Part shown: in pieces, positions 8,747 to 17,547 of the stretch
Position numbering within the stretch: the stretch's first letter is position 1
Layout: every line of letters begins with the position of its first letter
DNA from: Streptomyces parvulus
Lineage (GTDB): Bacteria > Actinomycetota > Actinomycetes > Streptomycetales > Streptomycetaceae
Length of the DNA: 64,000 bases
Assembly (NCBI RefSeq): GCF_014648855.1
Contig: NZ_BMRX01000015.1
Span: 161,155-225,154 of the forward strand
Direction of reading: 5' to 3'
Made by a program: the position numbers and the translations under genes
Notes under the pieces: generated by a model
What the model was told of the DNA's origin: nothing
The model's input: only the letters and a program-made list of their open reading frames with translations
Database searches by the model: none

Positions 8747-9777
8747 GCGTGACCAAGACGGACGCGCCCATGGTCACCGCGAGCAACGAACCGACTGACG
8801 CCACCGAGCCCGCCGGCTCGGCGCGCTCCGAGCGGCTGAGCGCCCTGGTCCAGCAGCACGGCGCCCTGGCCGTCCTGGTGATCGTCTCCCTGGTGGCGTC
8901 GTTCTCCTTCGACTCCTTCGCCACCGGCGACAACATCACCAACATGGCGACCAGTTCGGCGTTCCTGGCCATCGTCGCCCTCGGCATGACCTTCGTCATC
9001 ATCACCGGCGGCATCGACCTGTCGGTGGGCTCCCTGTTCGCCCTCGGGGGCGTCCTCGCCGCCTGGGGATCGCGCCACGGCACCCTGGTCGCCCTGCTGC
9101 TGCCGCTCGCGGTCTGCGGACTGATCGGCGTCGTCAACGGCCTGCTCGTGGCCCGCTCCCGGCTCGCCCCCTTCATCGTCACCCTGGCCGCCATGCTCGG
9201 CGCCCGCGGCCTGATGCTCGCCCTGACCGACGAGGGCGCCAACACCTACCTCATCGCCAAGGGCTCCTTCCTCGCCGAACTCGGCCAGGGCAGCACGCTC
9301 GGCCTGGGCAACCCGGTGTGGATCACACTCGCCCTGTTCGGCGCGGGCGCCGTGGTGCTGCGCCGCACCCGCTTCGGACAGCACGTGTACGCCGTCGGCG
9401 GCAACGAGGACGCGGCGGCCCTGATGGGCGCCCCGGTCGCCCGCACCAAGATCCTCGTCTACACCCTGTCCGGGCTGCTCGCCGGACTGGCCGGCGCCCT
9501 GAACGCCGCCTGGCTCGCCTCCGGCGTGACCATCCTCGGCAACGGCATGGAGCTGGACGCCATCTCCGCCGTCGTCATCGGCGGCACACTCCTCACCGGC
9601 GGGCTCGGCTACGTCAGCGGCTCGCTGGTCGGCGTCCTGCTGCTCAAGGTCATCCAGAACGTCATCAACCAGATCGGCTCCCTCGACTCGTCCTACCAAC
9701 TCGTCGTCAGCGGCGCCTTCCTGGCCCTCGTCGTCATCGCCCAGACCTGGCTCGGCCGCAGACGCCGGCTGATGTGA
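8743..9777 (+). CDS. Sugar ABC transporter permease (YjfF-like)
   Basis: This is the second channel subunit, 344 residues, with a hydrophilic N-terminal tail of about 35 residues before the first membrane helix. Family motifs are ITGGIDLSVGSLFALGG (about 85-101) and GQHVYAVGGNEDAAALMGAP (about 205-224). Two different permeases with one double ATPase is the YtfQRT-YjfF layout, which in E. coli imports galactofuranose. The gene order here (binding protein, ATPase, permease, permease) is identical. A very stable hairpin follows the stop codon. Confidence 0.93.
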   Translation: MSVTKTDAPMVTASNEPTDATEPAGSARSERLSALVQQHGALAVLVIVSLVASFSFDSFATGDNITNMATSSAFLAIVALGMTFVIITGGIDLSVGSLFALGGVLAAWGSRHGTLVALLLPLAVCGLIGVVNGLLVARSRLAPFIVTLAAMLGARGLMLALTDEGANTYLIAKGSFLAELGQGSTLGLGNPVWITLALFGAGAVVLRRTRFGQHVYAVGGNEDAAALMGAPVARTKILVYTLSGLLAGLAGALNAAWLASGVTILGNGMELDAISAVVIGGTLLTGGLGYVSGSLVGVLLLKVIQNVINQIGSLDSSYQLVVSGAFLALVVIAQTWLGRRRRLM

Positions 9778-9783
9778 CAAGCC

Positions 9784-9826
9784 CCGGACGCGGCAGCCGT
9801 GCCCACGAGCCGGCTGCCGCGTCCGG
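9784..9826 (+). terminator. 16-bp perfect stem-loop between importer and second GH43 gene
   Basis: CCGGACGCGGCAGCCG (9784-9799) pairs fully with 9811-9826 around an 11-base loop. It begins seven bases after the permease stop. It may terminate most transcription or act as an attenuator, because the GH43 gene that follows has no obvious operator of its own. Confidence 0.75.
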
Positions 9827-9900
9827 TCTCCACGGCCGGTGCCACGACCACCCGCCGGCCGGTGCACCCCCCACCACCGACCGACAGGAGACGCCCAGCC

Positions 9901-11406
9901 ATGACCACCGTCAGAGCGACCGGGCTCGTCGCCAAGTCCTGCGCATTGTTCTTCTCCGCCGGACTGATCGCGATGCTCTCGCCCTCCGCCGCCGTCGCCG
10001 CCCCCGAATACTCCACCTCCGAGGCCGGCAACCCCTTCGTCGACGGCTGGTACGCCGACCCCGACACCGCCCGCTACGACGGGCGCTACTGGGTCTTCCC
10101 TACGACCTCCAAGAGCTACGCCGAGCAGACCTACCTCGACGCGTTCTCCTCGACGGACCTGGTCCACTGGACCAGACACAGCGAGGTCCTGAAGACGGCC
10201 GACGTCTCCTGGGCGAAGTACGCGCTCTGGGCGCCGGCGCCGATCGAGCGCGACGGCAGGTACTACCTGTACTTCGCCGCCAACGACATCCAGAACGACT
10301 CCCAGACCGGCGGCATCGGCGTGGCCGTCGCCGACCGCCCCGAGGGGCCGTACAAGGACGCCATCGGCCGCCCGCTGGTCTCCCGGTTCCACAACGGCGC
10401 CCAGCCCATCGACCAGGACGTCTTCATCGACGACGACGGACAGGCGTACATGTACTACGGCGGCTGGGGCCACGCCAACGTCGTCAAGCTCAACCGGGAC
10501 ATGACCAGCCTCGGCACCTTCGCCGACGGGTCGACGTACAAGGAGATCACCCCGGCGGACTACGTCGAGGGGCCCCAGATGTTCAAGCGGGGCGGCAAGT
10601 ACTACCTGATGTGGTCCGAGGGCGGCTGGACCGGGCCCGACTACTCGGTCTCCTACGCGATCGCCGACTCGCCCACCGGACCCTTCGAGAAGATCGACAG
10701 AGTGCTCGCCCAGGACCCCGCGGTCGCCAAGGGGTCCGGCCACAACTCCGTGATCAACGTGCCGGGCACGGACATCTGGTACATCGTCTACCACCGCCGC
10801 CCGCTCAGCGAGACGGACGGCAACCACCGCCAACTCGCCTACGACCGGATGTACTTCAACCCCGACGGAACCATCCGCCGCATCCGCATGGGCGTGAAGG
10901 ACAACTTCGCCGACGGCAACGCGCTCGGCTGGCGGACCTACGGGGGTTCCTGGGCGTCCGCGAGCGGGGGCTACCGGGCCGGTTCGTCGCTGGGCGGCAA
11001 GGCCCTGCTGGACACCGATTTCGCCGACTTCACCCAGGACGCCGACGTGCGCCTCGGGTCGGGCAACGGCGACGCCGGGCTGGCCTTCCGGGTGACCCGG
11101 CCGTCGGCCGGCGTGGACGCGTACTCCGGGTACTACGCGGGCATCGCACGGGACGGCAGGGTGCTGCTCGGCCGGGCCGACGGCTCCTGGACGCCGCTGG
11201 GGAGCGCCCGCATGCCCCTGGACCCGGGAGCCCCCCACCGGCTGCGGGTCACCGCCGTCGGCTCCTCCATCAAGGTGTACGTGGACGACATGACGACCCC
11301 GAGGATCTCCGTCACCGACGGCACGCATCGCAGCGGGGCCAATGGTGTCCGGGTCTTCGGCACGGACGCCTCCTTCGACAACGTGTCGGTCGGCCCGGTC
11401 GGCTGA
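9901..11406 (+). CDS. Secreted GH43 glycoside hydrolase with C-terminal beta-sandwich domain
   Basis: This is a 501-residue secreted enzyme starting at ATG 9901 with GACAGGAG upstream. A signal peptide (about 1-34, AVAA-A) precedes a GH43 propeller (about 40-330) with probable catalytic Asp53 (YADPDT), Asp171 (PIDQDVFIDDDG) and Glu223 (YVEGPQM). Residues about 345-500 form a jelly-roll/LamG- or CBM66-like domain (NFADGNALGWRTYGG, RLRVTAVGSSIKVYVDD), probably substrate binding. It differs clearly from the first GH43 of the locus, so the two likely cut different furanoside linkages. It is co-directional with the importer but separated by a 16-bp stem-loop. Confidence 0.88.
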   Translation: MTTVRATGLVAKSCALFFSAGLIAMLSPSAAVAAPEYSTSEAGNPFVDGWYADPDTARYDGRYWVFPTTSKSYAEQTYLDAFSSTDLVHWTRHSEVLKTADVSWAKYALWAPAPIERDGRYYLYFAANDIQNDSQTGGIGVAVADRPEGPYKDAIGRPLVSRFHNGAQPIDQDVFIDDDGQAYMYYGGWGHANVVKLNRDMTSLGTFADGSTYKEITPADYVEGPQMFKRGGKYYLMWSEGGWTGPDYSVSYAIADSPTGPFEKIDRVLAQDPAVAKGSGHNSVINVPGTDIWYIVYHRRPLSETDGNHRQLAYDRMYFNPDGTIRRIRMGVKDNFADGNALGWRTYGGSWASASGGYRAGSSLGGKALLDTDFADFTQDADVRLGSGNGDAGLAFRVTRPSAGVDAYSGYYAGIARDGRVLLGRADGSWTPLGSARMPLDPGAPHRLRVTAVGSSIKVYVDDMTTPRISVTDGTHRSGANGVRVFGTDASFDNVSVGPVG

Positions 11407-11411
11407 AGCAA

Positions 11412-11447
11412 CGCGGCGGGAAGCGGGTGACCCCGCTTCCCGCCGCG
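11412..11447. terminator. Bidirectional terminator between convergent GH43 and GH2 genes
   Basis: CGCGGCGGGAAGCGGG (11412-11427) and its full complement (11432-11447) form a 16-bp stem with a four-base loop. It sits in the 60-base gap where the two genes converge, so it can serve both strands. Confidence 0.85.
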
Positions 11448-11466
11448 ACCTCGGAGAGCCCGGTGC

Positions 11467-14400
11467 CTACGGCCTCTCCTCGGTGAACAGCGCCCTCACC
11501 TCCTCGGCGGTGAGGGCCTTGTCGTAGGCGTGGACCTGGTCGACCGCCCCGTTCCAGAAGTCGGTCGGGTTGCCGTCCCACTGGGCGCGGCCCACGGTCA
11601 GCGGGCCGGTGCTCGGGTAGGCGGGCCCGGCGGCCGCGGTGGCCGCGGGCTCACCGTCGACGTACAGACTGAGCCGGTCGTCCGCGCCGTCCCGAACGCC
11701 CACGAGGTGGTACCAGCGGCCCGTCTCGGGGGTGACCGCCACGCGGGCCCGGTTCTCACCGGGCGTGCTGAAGGCGAAGGCGCCCTGACCGTACTGGAGG
11801 TAGAACGGGCTGGCCTGGCGGCGCGTGTCCTGGCTGACGGCGGTGGCGTAGTTGCCGGGGAGCGCGTCGAGGCGGACCCAGGCGGAGACCGAGTAGCTGC
11901 CCGTGGTGTCGAGCACCGGCCCGTCCGTCTCGGCGGACTGCCCCTGGCCGTCGAACTTCAGCGCGCTGCCGCTGACGCCCGGCGTCCACCCCGTGCCCTC
12001 GGCGAGGGTGAGGTCCCGGCCGTTCGGCCCGCTGTCCCCGGCGGTGGCGCCGGCGCCCTCGTCGAGGGACCAGCTGCCGCCACCCGTCAGCGGCGCCCGG
12101 TCGCCCGCCGCGGCACCGGCCGCGATGACCTTGCGGTTGATCTCGCGGACCCGGACCGGGTCGACCTTGATCTCCCTGCGGTCGTACGTGTACAGGCCGT
12201 TGAGCTCGTTCTCCAGGTCGGTGATCTGCGTGTACACCGAACCCGACAGCTCCGCGCCGGCCTGGGCCAGGTAGAACTTCTCGGTGTTCTCGACGTACTT
12301 GCGGGTCAGCGCCTCCTTGTCGGCCACGCCGCTGTAGATCACCGTCGGCGCGCCCGGCCACATGTGGCCCGGCGTGCGCAGGGTGAAGCCGCCGTGCTCG
12401 CCGTCCATCGCCGCCCGCGTCGCGTCGGGGAAGGGCGGATCCTCGTTGTTGTAGTCGTGGTGGTCGATGATGTCGCCCTTGCCCGAGTCACCCTTGGAAT
12501 TGCAGCAGTTGACACCGCTGTGGGCGTTGACGATCCGGGACGGGTCGGCGGCCTTCACGGACTCGGCGAGTCGCCCGGTGGCCTCGCGGTTCCACTCGCC
12601 CCAGCCCTCGTTGAAGACGATCCACCCGATGATGGACGGCGAGTTGTGGTGCTGCCGCATCATCTCCGTGCCCTGGTCGACGAAGGCCTGCTGCCCCGAC
12701 TCGTCGGGGAAGTTGCCGGAGACGAAGTCCTGCCAGACCAGCAGCCCGAGCCGGTCCGCGTGGTAGAACCAGCGGGGCGACTCGACCTTGATGTGCTTGC
12801 GCACGGCGTTGAAGCCCAGCTTCTTGTGGGCCTCCAGGTCGAAGGCGAGGGCGTCGTCACTGGGCGCCGTGTACAGGCCGTCCGGCCAGAAGCCCTGGTC
12901 GAGGGTGGCGAGGGAGAAGACCGGCTTTCCGTTGAGCACCAGCTTCGGGAATCCGCCGACCTTCTCGACGCTGATCTTCCGCATGCCGAAGTAGCCGCCG
13001 ACCCGGTCGGTCGACCTGCCGTCGACGAGTTTCACGTCGAGGTCGTAGAGGTAGGGGTCGTCGGGGCTCCACAGATGCTGTTCGGCCACCGGCAGCCGCA
13101 GCTTCTGGTTGGCGGGCCCGCTGACCCTGCCGACGACCTTGCCGCGCTTGTCCCGGGCGACGGCCTCGACCCGGGCGCGCGCGGAGGCGTCACCGGACTC
13201 GACGGTCACCGCGAGGCTGCCGGTGTCGATGTCCGGGGTCGTGACTACGTTGTCAACGGAGGCGGGGGCGACGGGCTCCATCCACACGGTCTGCCAGATG
13301 CCGGACGACTGGGTGTAGAAGATGCCGCCCGGGGTGCGGGACTGCTTGCCCATCGGCTGGTTGGCGCCGCCGGTGTCGGTGACCGCGACGACGACCTCCT
13401 GCGGCCCCTTGCCCTTGAGGGCGTCGGTGATGTCGGCGCTGAACGCGTTGTACCCGCCGGTGTGCTCCGCGACCTTCTTGCCGTTGACGAAGACGCGTGC
13501 CTGGTAGTCGACGGCGCCGAAGTTCAGCTTCAGGCGGTTGCCGGCCTTGTCGCTCTTGCCGACCTTCCAGCTCTTCGGCACCTCCACGAGCCTGCGGTAG
13601 AACATGTGGTCCTCGTGCCGCTCGAGTCCGGAGAGCTGCGACTCGACCGGGAACGGCACGATGATCTTCTCGTCCAGGTTCCGCCCGAACACCGGCTGCT
13701 CGCCGGCCTCGGCCGCGCTGAACTGCCAGGGCCCGTTCAGGTTCTTCCACTGGGACCGGACCTGCTGGGGCCGCGGGTACTCGGGCAGCGGGTTCCTCTC
13801 GTCCACCTTGTCGCCCCACGGGGTGGTGAGGCGGTGGGTGGACGCGTTCTGCGCGTAGCGGACGACCTCGGGGACCGCCTCGCCGCCGTCGGTGAGGCCG
13901 GCTTCACCGTCGTAGGTGAACTTGACCTGCTGGTCCTTCTGGATCGGCTCCGAGAGCGTGATAAGGAGCGAGTTGCGGTCCCCGGGCGCCACCCGCACCG
14001 ACTTGACGGGCATCGGGGTCGTGTCGGCCTCGACCTCCACGTGCTCGGCGAGCCCGTCCACGCCGCCGACCCTGCCCTCGAAGCGGGCGCGCACCTGCCG
14101 GCCGTCCCCGCCGACGTTCAGCTCCAGCGGGTAGACCTCGAAGTCGTCCGGCGGGGTGAACGCCGACATAGGCACGATCTGCTTGGCCATGGTCGGCGTG
14201 GACCAGCGCAGGAACATGTTGGCGCCGCCGGTGTCCTGGAACATCTCCAGGCGGAAGTCGTGCTTCTCGTCGGCGTTCAGCCGGACGGCGGCGCTGGTCT
14301 GCTCGTTGTCCCAGTCCGGCTGCCAGTGGTCGATGACCGGCTCGCCGTCGATGAAGAGCCGGAAGCCGTTGTCGCCGATGGCGTGGAAGGTGTAGTCCCC

Positions 14401-14754
14401 GGTCGCGGGCGCCGCGATCTGCCCGGTCCAGCGGGCGGTGGTGTGCTCCGTCCGGCCGGTCAGCTCCTGGAAGGTGCTGGTCAGCCCGTTGAAGTTGACC
14501 TGCGGGTCGAGCACGGTCCCGCCGAGTTCGGCGAAGTCCCGCGCACCCGGCGCGGACATGCTGAAGTACTCGCCCTTCAGGCCCTGCACCTGGACGGCCG
14601 ACGCGCCGTCCTTCTCGGCGGCGAGGGTGGACGTGCCGGAGGCCGTCTCCGCCGCCGTGGCGGAGACGGTGAAGCCTGTGGTGGGCAGCACCAGGGCCGC
14701 CGCTGTCAGGAGCGCCCACGCTCTGGCTCGTGGGCGGTTGTGTGGTCTCGTCAT
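11467..14754 (-). CDS. Secreted GH2-family glycosidase with PA14 and LamG-like domains
   Basis: This 1095-residue secreted enzyme starts at ATG 14754 behind GGAAGGG. Order: signal peptide (1-35); PA14 lectin-like domain (about 55-205; YFSMSAPGARDFAELGG, DNGFRLFIDGEPV); an Ig-like linker; the GH2 sugar-binding, Ig and TIM-barrel domains (about 320-890); and a C-terminal LamG/concanavalin-like domain (about 915-1090). Acid/base Glu716 (FNEGWGE) and nucleophile Glu786 (DGEHGGF) are present. GH2 includes beta-galactosidases, glucuronidases and, in Streptomyces, beta-galactofuranosidases. The furanose importer next door makes the last an attractive guess. An operator lies 25-38 bases upstream of the start. 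Confidence 0.9.
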   Translation of the reverse strand: MTRPHNRPRARAWALLTAAALVLPTTGFTVSATAAETASGTSTLAAEKDGASAVQVQGLKGEYFSMSAPGARDFAELGGTVLDPQVNFNGLTSTFQELTGRTEHTTARWTGQIAAPATGDYTFHAIGDNGFRLFIDGEPVIDHWQPDWDNEQTSAAVRLNADEKHDFRLEMFQDTGGANMFLRWSTPTMAKQIVPMSAFTPPDDFEVYPLELNVGGDGRQVRARFEGRVGGVDGLAEHVEVEADTTPMPVKSVRVAPGDRNSLLITLSEPIQKDQQVKFTYDGEAGLTDGGEAVPEVVRYAQNASTHRLTTPWGDKVDERNPLPEYPRPQQVRSQWKNLNGPWQFSAAEAGEQPVFGRNLDEKIIVPFPVESQLSGLERHEDHMFYRRLVEVPKSWKVGKSDKAGNRLKLNFGAVDYQARVFVNGKKVAEHTGGYNAFSADITDALKGKGPQEVVVAVTDTGGANQPMGKQSRTPGGIFYTQSSGIWQTVWMEPVAPASVDNVVTTPDIDTGSLAVTVESGDASARARVEAVARDKRGKVVGRVSGPANQKLRLPVAEQHLWSPDDPYLYDLDVKLVDGRSTDRVGGYFGMRKISVEKVGGFPKLVLNGKPVFSLATLDQGFWPDGLYTAPSDDALAFDLEAHKKLGFNAVRKHIKVESPRWFYHADRLGLLVWQDFVSGNFPDESGQQAFVDQGTEMMRQHHNSPSIIGWIVFNEGWGEWNREATGRLAESVKAADPSRIVNAHSGVNCCNSKGDSGKGDIIDHHDYNNEDPPFPDATRAAMDGEHGGFTLRTPGHMWPGAPTVIYSGVADKEALTRKYVENTEKFYLAQAGAELSGSVYTQITDLENELNGLYTYDRREIKVDPVRVREINRKVIAAGAAAGDRAPLTGGGSWSLDEGAGATAGDSGPNGRDLTLAEGTGWTPGVSGSALKFDGQGQSAETDGPVLDTTGSYSVSAWVRLDALPGNYATAVSQDTRRQASPFYLQYGQGAFAFSTPGENRARVAVTPETGRWYHLVGVRDGADDRLSLYVDGEPAATAAAGPAYPSTGPLTVGRAQWDGNPTDFWNGAVDQVHAYDKALTAEEVRALFTEERP

Positions 14755-14774
14755 CGGACCCTTCCTCGCAAGCC

Positions 14775-14804
14775 ATCTTTGCAACGTTGGAAAGCTGGTG
14801 TCAG
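14775..14804 (-). promoter_or_regulatory. GH2 promoter with LacI-type operator in the spacer
   Basis: Read leftward, CTGACA (14804-14799), 18 bases and AAAGAT (14780-14775) form a candidate promoter. The palindrome TTGCAAC-GTTGGAA (14779-14792) lies inside it. This is the same arrangement as in the importer promoter. Confidence 0.6.
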
Positions 14805-14918
14805 CGGAATGACAACACGCCCTTCCGCACCTGTCCAGACCTCGCGCACCACTTCGCTGATCCGCCGTCAACCCAGGTGCGGCAAAGGCTCGTTCCGCGC
14901 CGTGTCACTCCGCGCGCG

Positions 14919-17318
14919 TCACAGGAACTTCCACAGGTGGTCGGCGGTGCCGTTGTCGTCGAACTGGACGACCCGCGCGCTGTTGCCCGTCGACATGCCG
15001 TCGACGGCCAGGACCTTGCCGCTGTGCCGGTTCCGGACGCGGTACCAGCCGTCCCCGTCGTCCACCAGGGCCCACAGGTGGTCGGCGGTGCCGTTGTCCT
15101 CGTACTGGACGACCTGGGCGCTGTTGGCGGTGGACATGCCGTCGACGCCGAGGACCTTGCCGCTGTTGCCGTTGCGGATCAGGTACCAGCCGTCGCCCCG
15201 GTCGACGAGCTGCCAGGCGTGGTCGGCGGTCCCGGAGTTGTCGAACTGCACGACCCGCGCGCTGTTGTCCAGGGACATGCCGTCCACGGCCAGGACCTTG
15301 CCGCTGTGCTTGTTCCGCAGGCGCCGGAAGGGAGGTTCCGGCGTCCAGGCCCTCCCGTCGGGCGCGGCCGTGGGGAAGGCGGTGATGCGCAGCCGCGCGG
15401 CTCCCATGGGCACGAGGGTGACCGTCTCGGCGGGGGAGTCGCTGCGGGCCGGTCCGGCCTGGAGGGGCGCGACCACGTTCTCGTCGTCCGTGATCCACTC
15501 CTCGACGCGGCGGGCCTCGGCGGTGATGCGGACCGGGACCGTCTCGTGGGTGAAGGGGTTGTCGGGCACGGGGCCCCGGGCGGGGGTGAACACCGGCCGG
15601 GGCGAGGCGGTGAGGCCGTAGTTCCAGGGGGAGGTGGCGTGCACGGCGTACTCGGGGAAGGCGTCGTCGCCCGCGTACCGCTCGTACCGTTCGCCGATCC
15701 GCAGGGAGTAGGTGAGGGGCCCGTGCTGGACACTGACGGCGTCGTGCTGGTCGGGCCAGCGGCGCAGCGTGGTCCGCTGGGGGAGCCGCAGGGAGACCTG
15801 GTCGCCCTCGCGCCACGTCCGCCGCACGGTCACCCAGTCGGGGCCGGACGGAGCGGCCACGGAGCCCCCGTTGACGCGGACCTCCGGATCCTGGCACCAG
15901 CCCGGCATCCGCATCCGCAGCGGGAAGGCGACGGGGCGCGGCGTGGACACGGTCAGCGTGACCGTGTCGGTGAACGGATAGCCGGTGTCCTCGGTGACGG
16001 TGACGGTCGTGCCCCCGGTGACCTGTGCGCGGACCCGGCTCGGGGCGTACATCGCGGCCGCCAGTCCGCCGTCCGGGGTGGCCAGCCACAGCTCCTCGGT
16101 GAAGTAGGGCCAGCCCATGCCGTAGTTGTGCGGACAGCAGCGGTACTGGTCGACGCCGGGCTTGAAGGCCTGCATGGCGAAGCCGTTCTGGAACTGGCCC
16201 TGCGTCTTGGTCCGGTCGTCCAGGTCGACGCCGTTGGCGCTGGTGACGTAGTGGACGGCCCTGCCCCTCGGGTCGAGGGAGGCGGGGAGCATGTTGAAGG
16301 CCAGGTCCTCGCACCGGTCGGCCCAGACCGGGTCGCCGGTGATCCGCGTGAGCAGTTCGTGGCTGGCCATGAACTCGACGATCCCGCAGGTCTCGAAGCC
16401 CTGCCGGGGGTCGGTGAAGCCGGGGCGGTAGTTCTCGTCCCCGGCCATGCCGCCGCCCGGGAAGCGCCCGTAGACGTCCATGACCTGGTCGTAGGCCCGG
16501 TAGGTGGCGCGGGTCAGCTCCTCGTCACCGGTGACCAGCGCGTACTGCGCGGGCTCGCGGAAGCCCTGGGCGATGTTGACGTTGTGCCGGGAGGGCGTGG
16601 GACCGGTCCAGTCGGCGCCCAGGGTGTGCATCTTGGTGGCCAGGTCGAGCAGGAACGCCTCGCCGGTGCGGCGGTGCAGCCACAGGGCGACGTCGAGGCC
16701 GTCGCCCCAGCGGTAGGAGACCCAGCTGGTGTTGAACGCGCCGGGCCCCTGCGCGTTCATGAATCGCAGGAACCGGGTGATGAAGGGGACGACGCGCTCG
16801 TCGCCCGTGAACTCCTCGTGCGTGCGCAGGGCCTGGAGCAGCGGCAGGAACGGCCAGAAGTCCGGGCCGCCGTTCAGCGAGGTGCGCAGCGCGCGCGGCC
16901 CGAAGAAGCCGTCGCTCTGCTGCGTGGCCAGGATCGCGTCGATCCATGTGCGCGAACGGGCGAGCGCGCCGGCGTCACCGGTGGCGACCGCCATCGGCAC
17001 GTATCCGCGCAGCCAGTACGGCACCTCCTCCCACGCGCCGCGCTCCGGGTGCACCCAGCCGGTCGCCGAGAAGTCCAGGAAGTGCGACCTGCTCTCGAAG
17101 CGGCCGCACAGGCCGTCGAGCTGGAGTCGGAGCTGACCGGCGAGCCAGCCCCGCGCGGTGACGCTGCCGGCGGGCAGCTTGCGGAAGGCCTCCGGCGCGA
17201 GGGCGCCGGCCGCCCTCGGCGTGGAGGCGGAGGCGGAGCCGGTCAACGGGCCGCCCAGGGCCGCCGTGCCGAGGGCCAGGGCGCCGGTGCCGAGGAGGGT
17301 GCGTCTGCTGACGGACAT
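14919..17318 (-). CDS. GH127-type beta-L-arabinofuranosidase with C-terminal ricin-type lectin domain
   Basis: This 799-residue exported enzyme starts at ATG 17318 with AGGAGA upstream. A twin-arginine signal (SRRTLLG, residues 3-9) fits folding around metal before export. The GH127/DUF1680 barrel (about 40-450) keeps the zinc ligands expected for this family: Glu309 and Cys311 (FETCG) and Cys394-Cys395 (RCCPHN), with one cysteine acting as nucleophile. A beta-sandwich follows. Residues about 660-799 hold three ricin-B/CBM13 repeats (SGKVLAVDGMS, HLW/HAW endings). GH127 enzymes remove beta-linked arabinofuranose, for example from plant hydroxyproline-rich glycoproteins. It is separately transcribed, with its own operator 105 bases upstream. 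Confidence 0.92.
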   Translation of the reverse strand: MSVSRRTLLGTGALALGTAALGGPLTGSASASTPRAAGALAPEAFRKLPAGSVTARGWLAGQLRLQLDGLCGRFESRSHFLDFSATGWVHPERGAWEEVPYWLRGYVPMAVATGDAGALARSRTWIDAILATQQSDGFFGPRALRTSLNGGPDFWPFLPLLQALRTHEEFTGDERVVPFITRFLRFMNAQGPGAFNTSWVSYRWGDGLDVALWLHRRTGEAFLLDLATKMHTLGADWTGPTPSRHNVNIAQGFREPAQYALVTGDEELTRATYRAYDQVMDVYGRFPGGGMAGDENYRPGFTDPRQGFETCGIVEFMASHELLTRITGDPVWADRCEDLAFNMLPASLDPRGRAVHYVTSANGVDLDDRTKTQGQFQNGFAMQAFKPGVDQYRCCPHNYGMGWPYFTEELWLATPDGGLAAAMYAPSRVRAQVTGGTTVTVTEDTGYPFTDTVTLTVSTPRPVAFPLRMRMPGWCQDPEVRVNGGSVAAPSGPDWVTVRRTWREGDQVSLRLPQRTTLRRWPDQHDAVSVQHGPLTYSLRIGERYERYAGDDAFPEYAVHATSPWNYGLTASPRPVFTPARGPVPDNPFTHETVPVRITAEARRVEEWITDDENVVAPLQAGPARSDSPAETVTLVPMGAARLRITAFPTAAPDGRAWTPEPPFRRLRNKHSGKVLAVDGMSLDNSARVVQFDNSGTADHAWQLVDRGDGWYLIRNGNSGKVLGVDGMSTANSAQVVQYEDNGTADHLWALVDDGDGWYRVRNRHSGKVLAVDGMSTGNSARVVQFDDNGTADHLWKFL

Positions 17319-17423
17319 GCGGGGTCTCCTGACTGTGGACTCGGATGCTTCGGAGCCGCAGGTCCCACCGCGGGCCGTACGAGGGCGGGGCACCGCGTGG
17401 GTGGGGGAGGGGGGCGCGGCGTT

Positions 17424-17437
17424 GTACATCGTTGGAA
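17424..17437 (-). promoter_or_regulatory. LacI-type operator upstream of the GH127 gene
   Basis: GTACATC-GTTGGAA matches the operator consensus of the locus. Read leftward, a TACAAC-like -10 overlaps its far edge, but I see no good -35. No gene lies in 17319-17547. Confidence 0.55.
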
Positions 17438-17547
17438 GACGGGAGCGCACTGAGGATCAGAGCACACCCCCCGGACGACCGTCCAGGGGTGCGGCCCACC
17501 CGATCCGGCCGGAGGCGCGCTTCCGGCCAACGTCCCCCTCCGACGGG

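Noticed and set aside
11530..15621. A 1363-codon rightward open frame
   Set aside because: It runs antisense to the GH2 and GH127 genes, whose catalytic residues and signal peptides are intact. Its translation is low-complexity Val/Gly/Arg.
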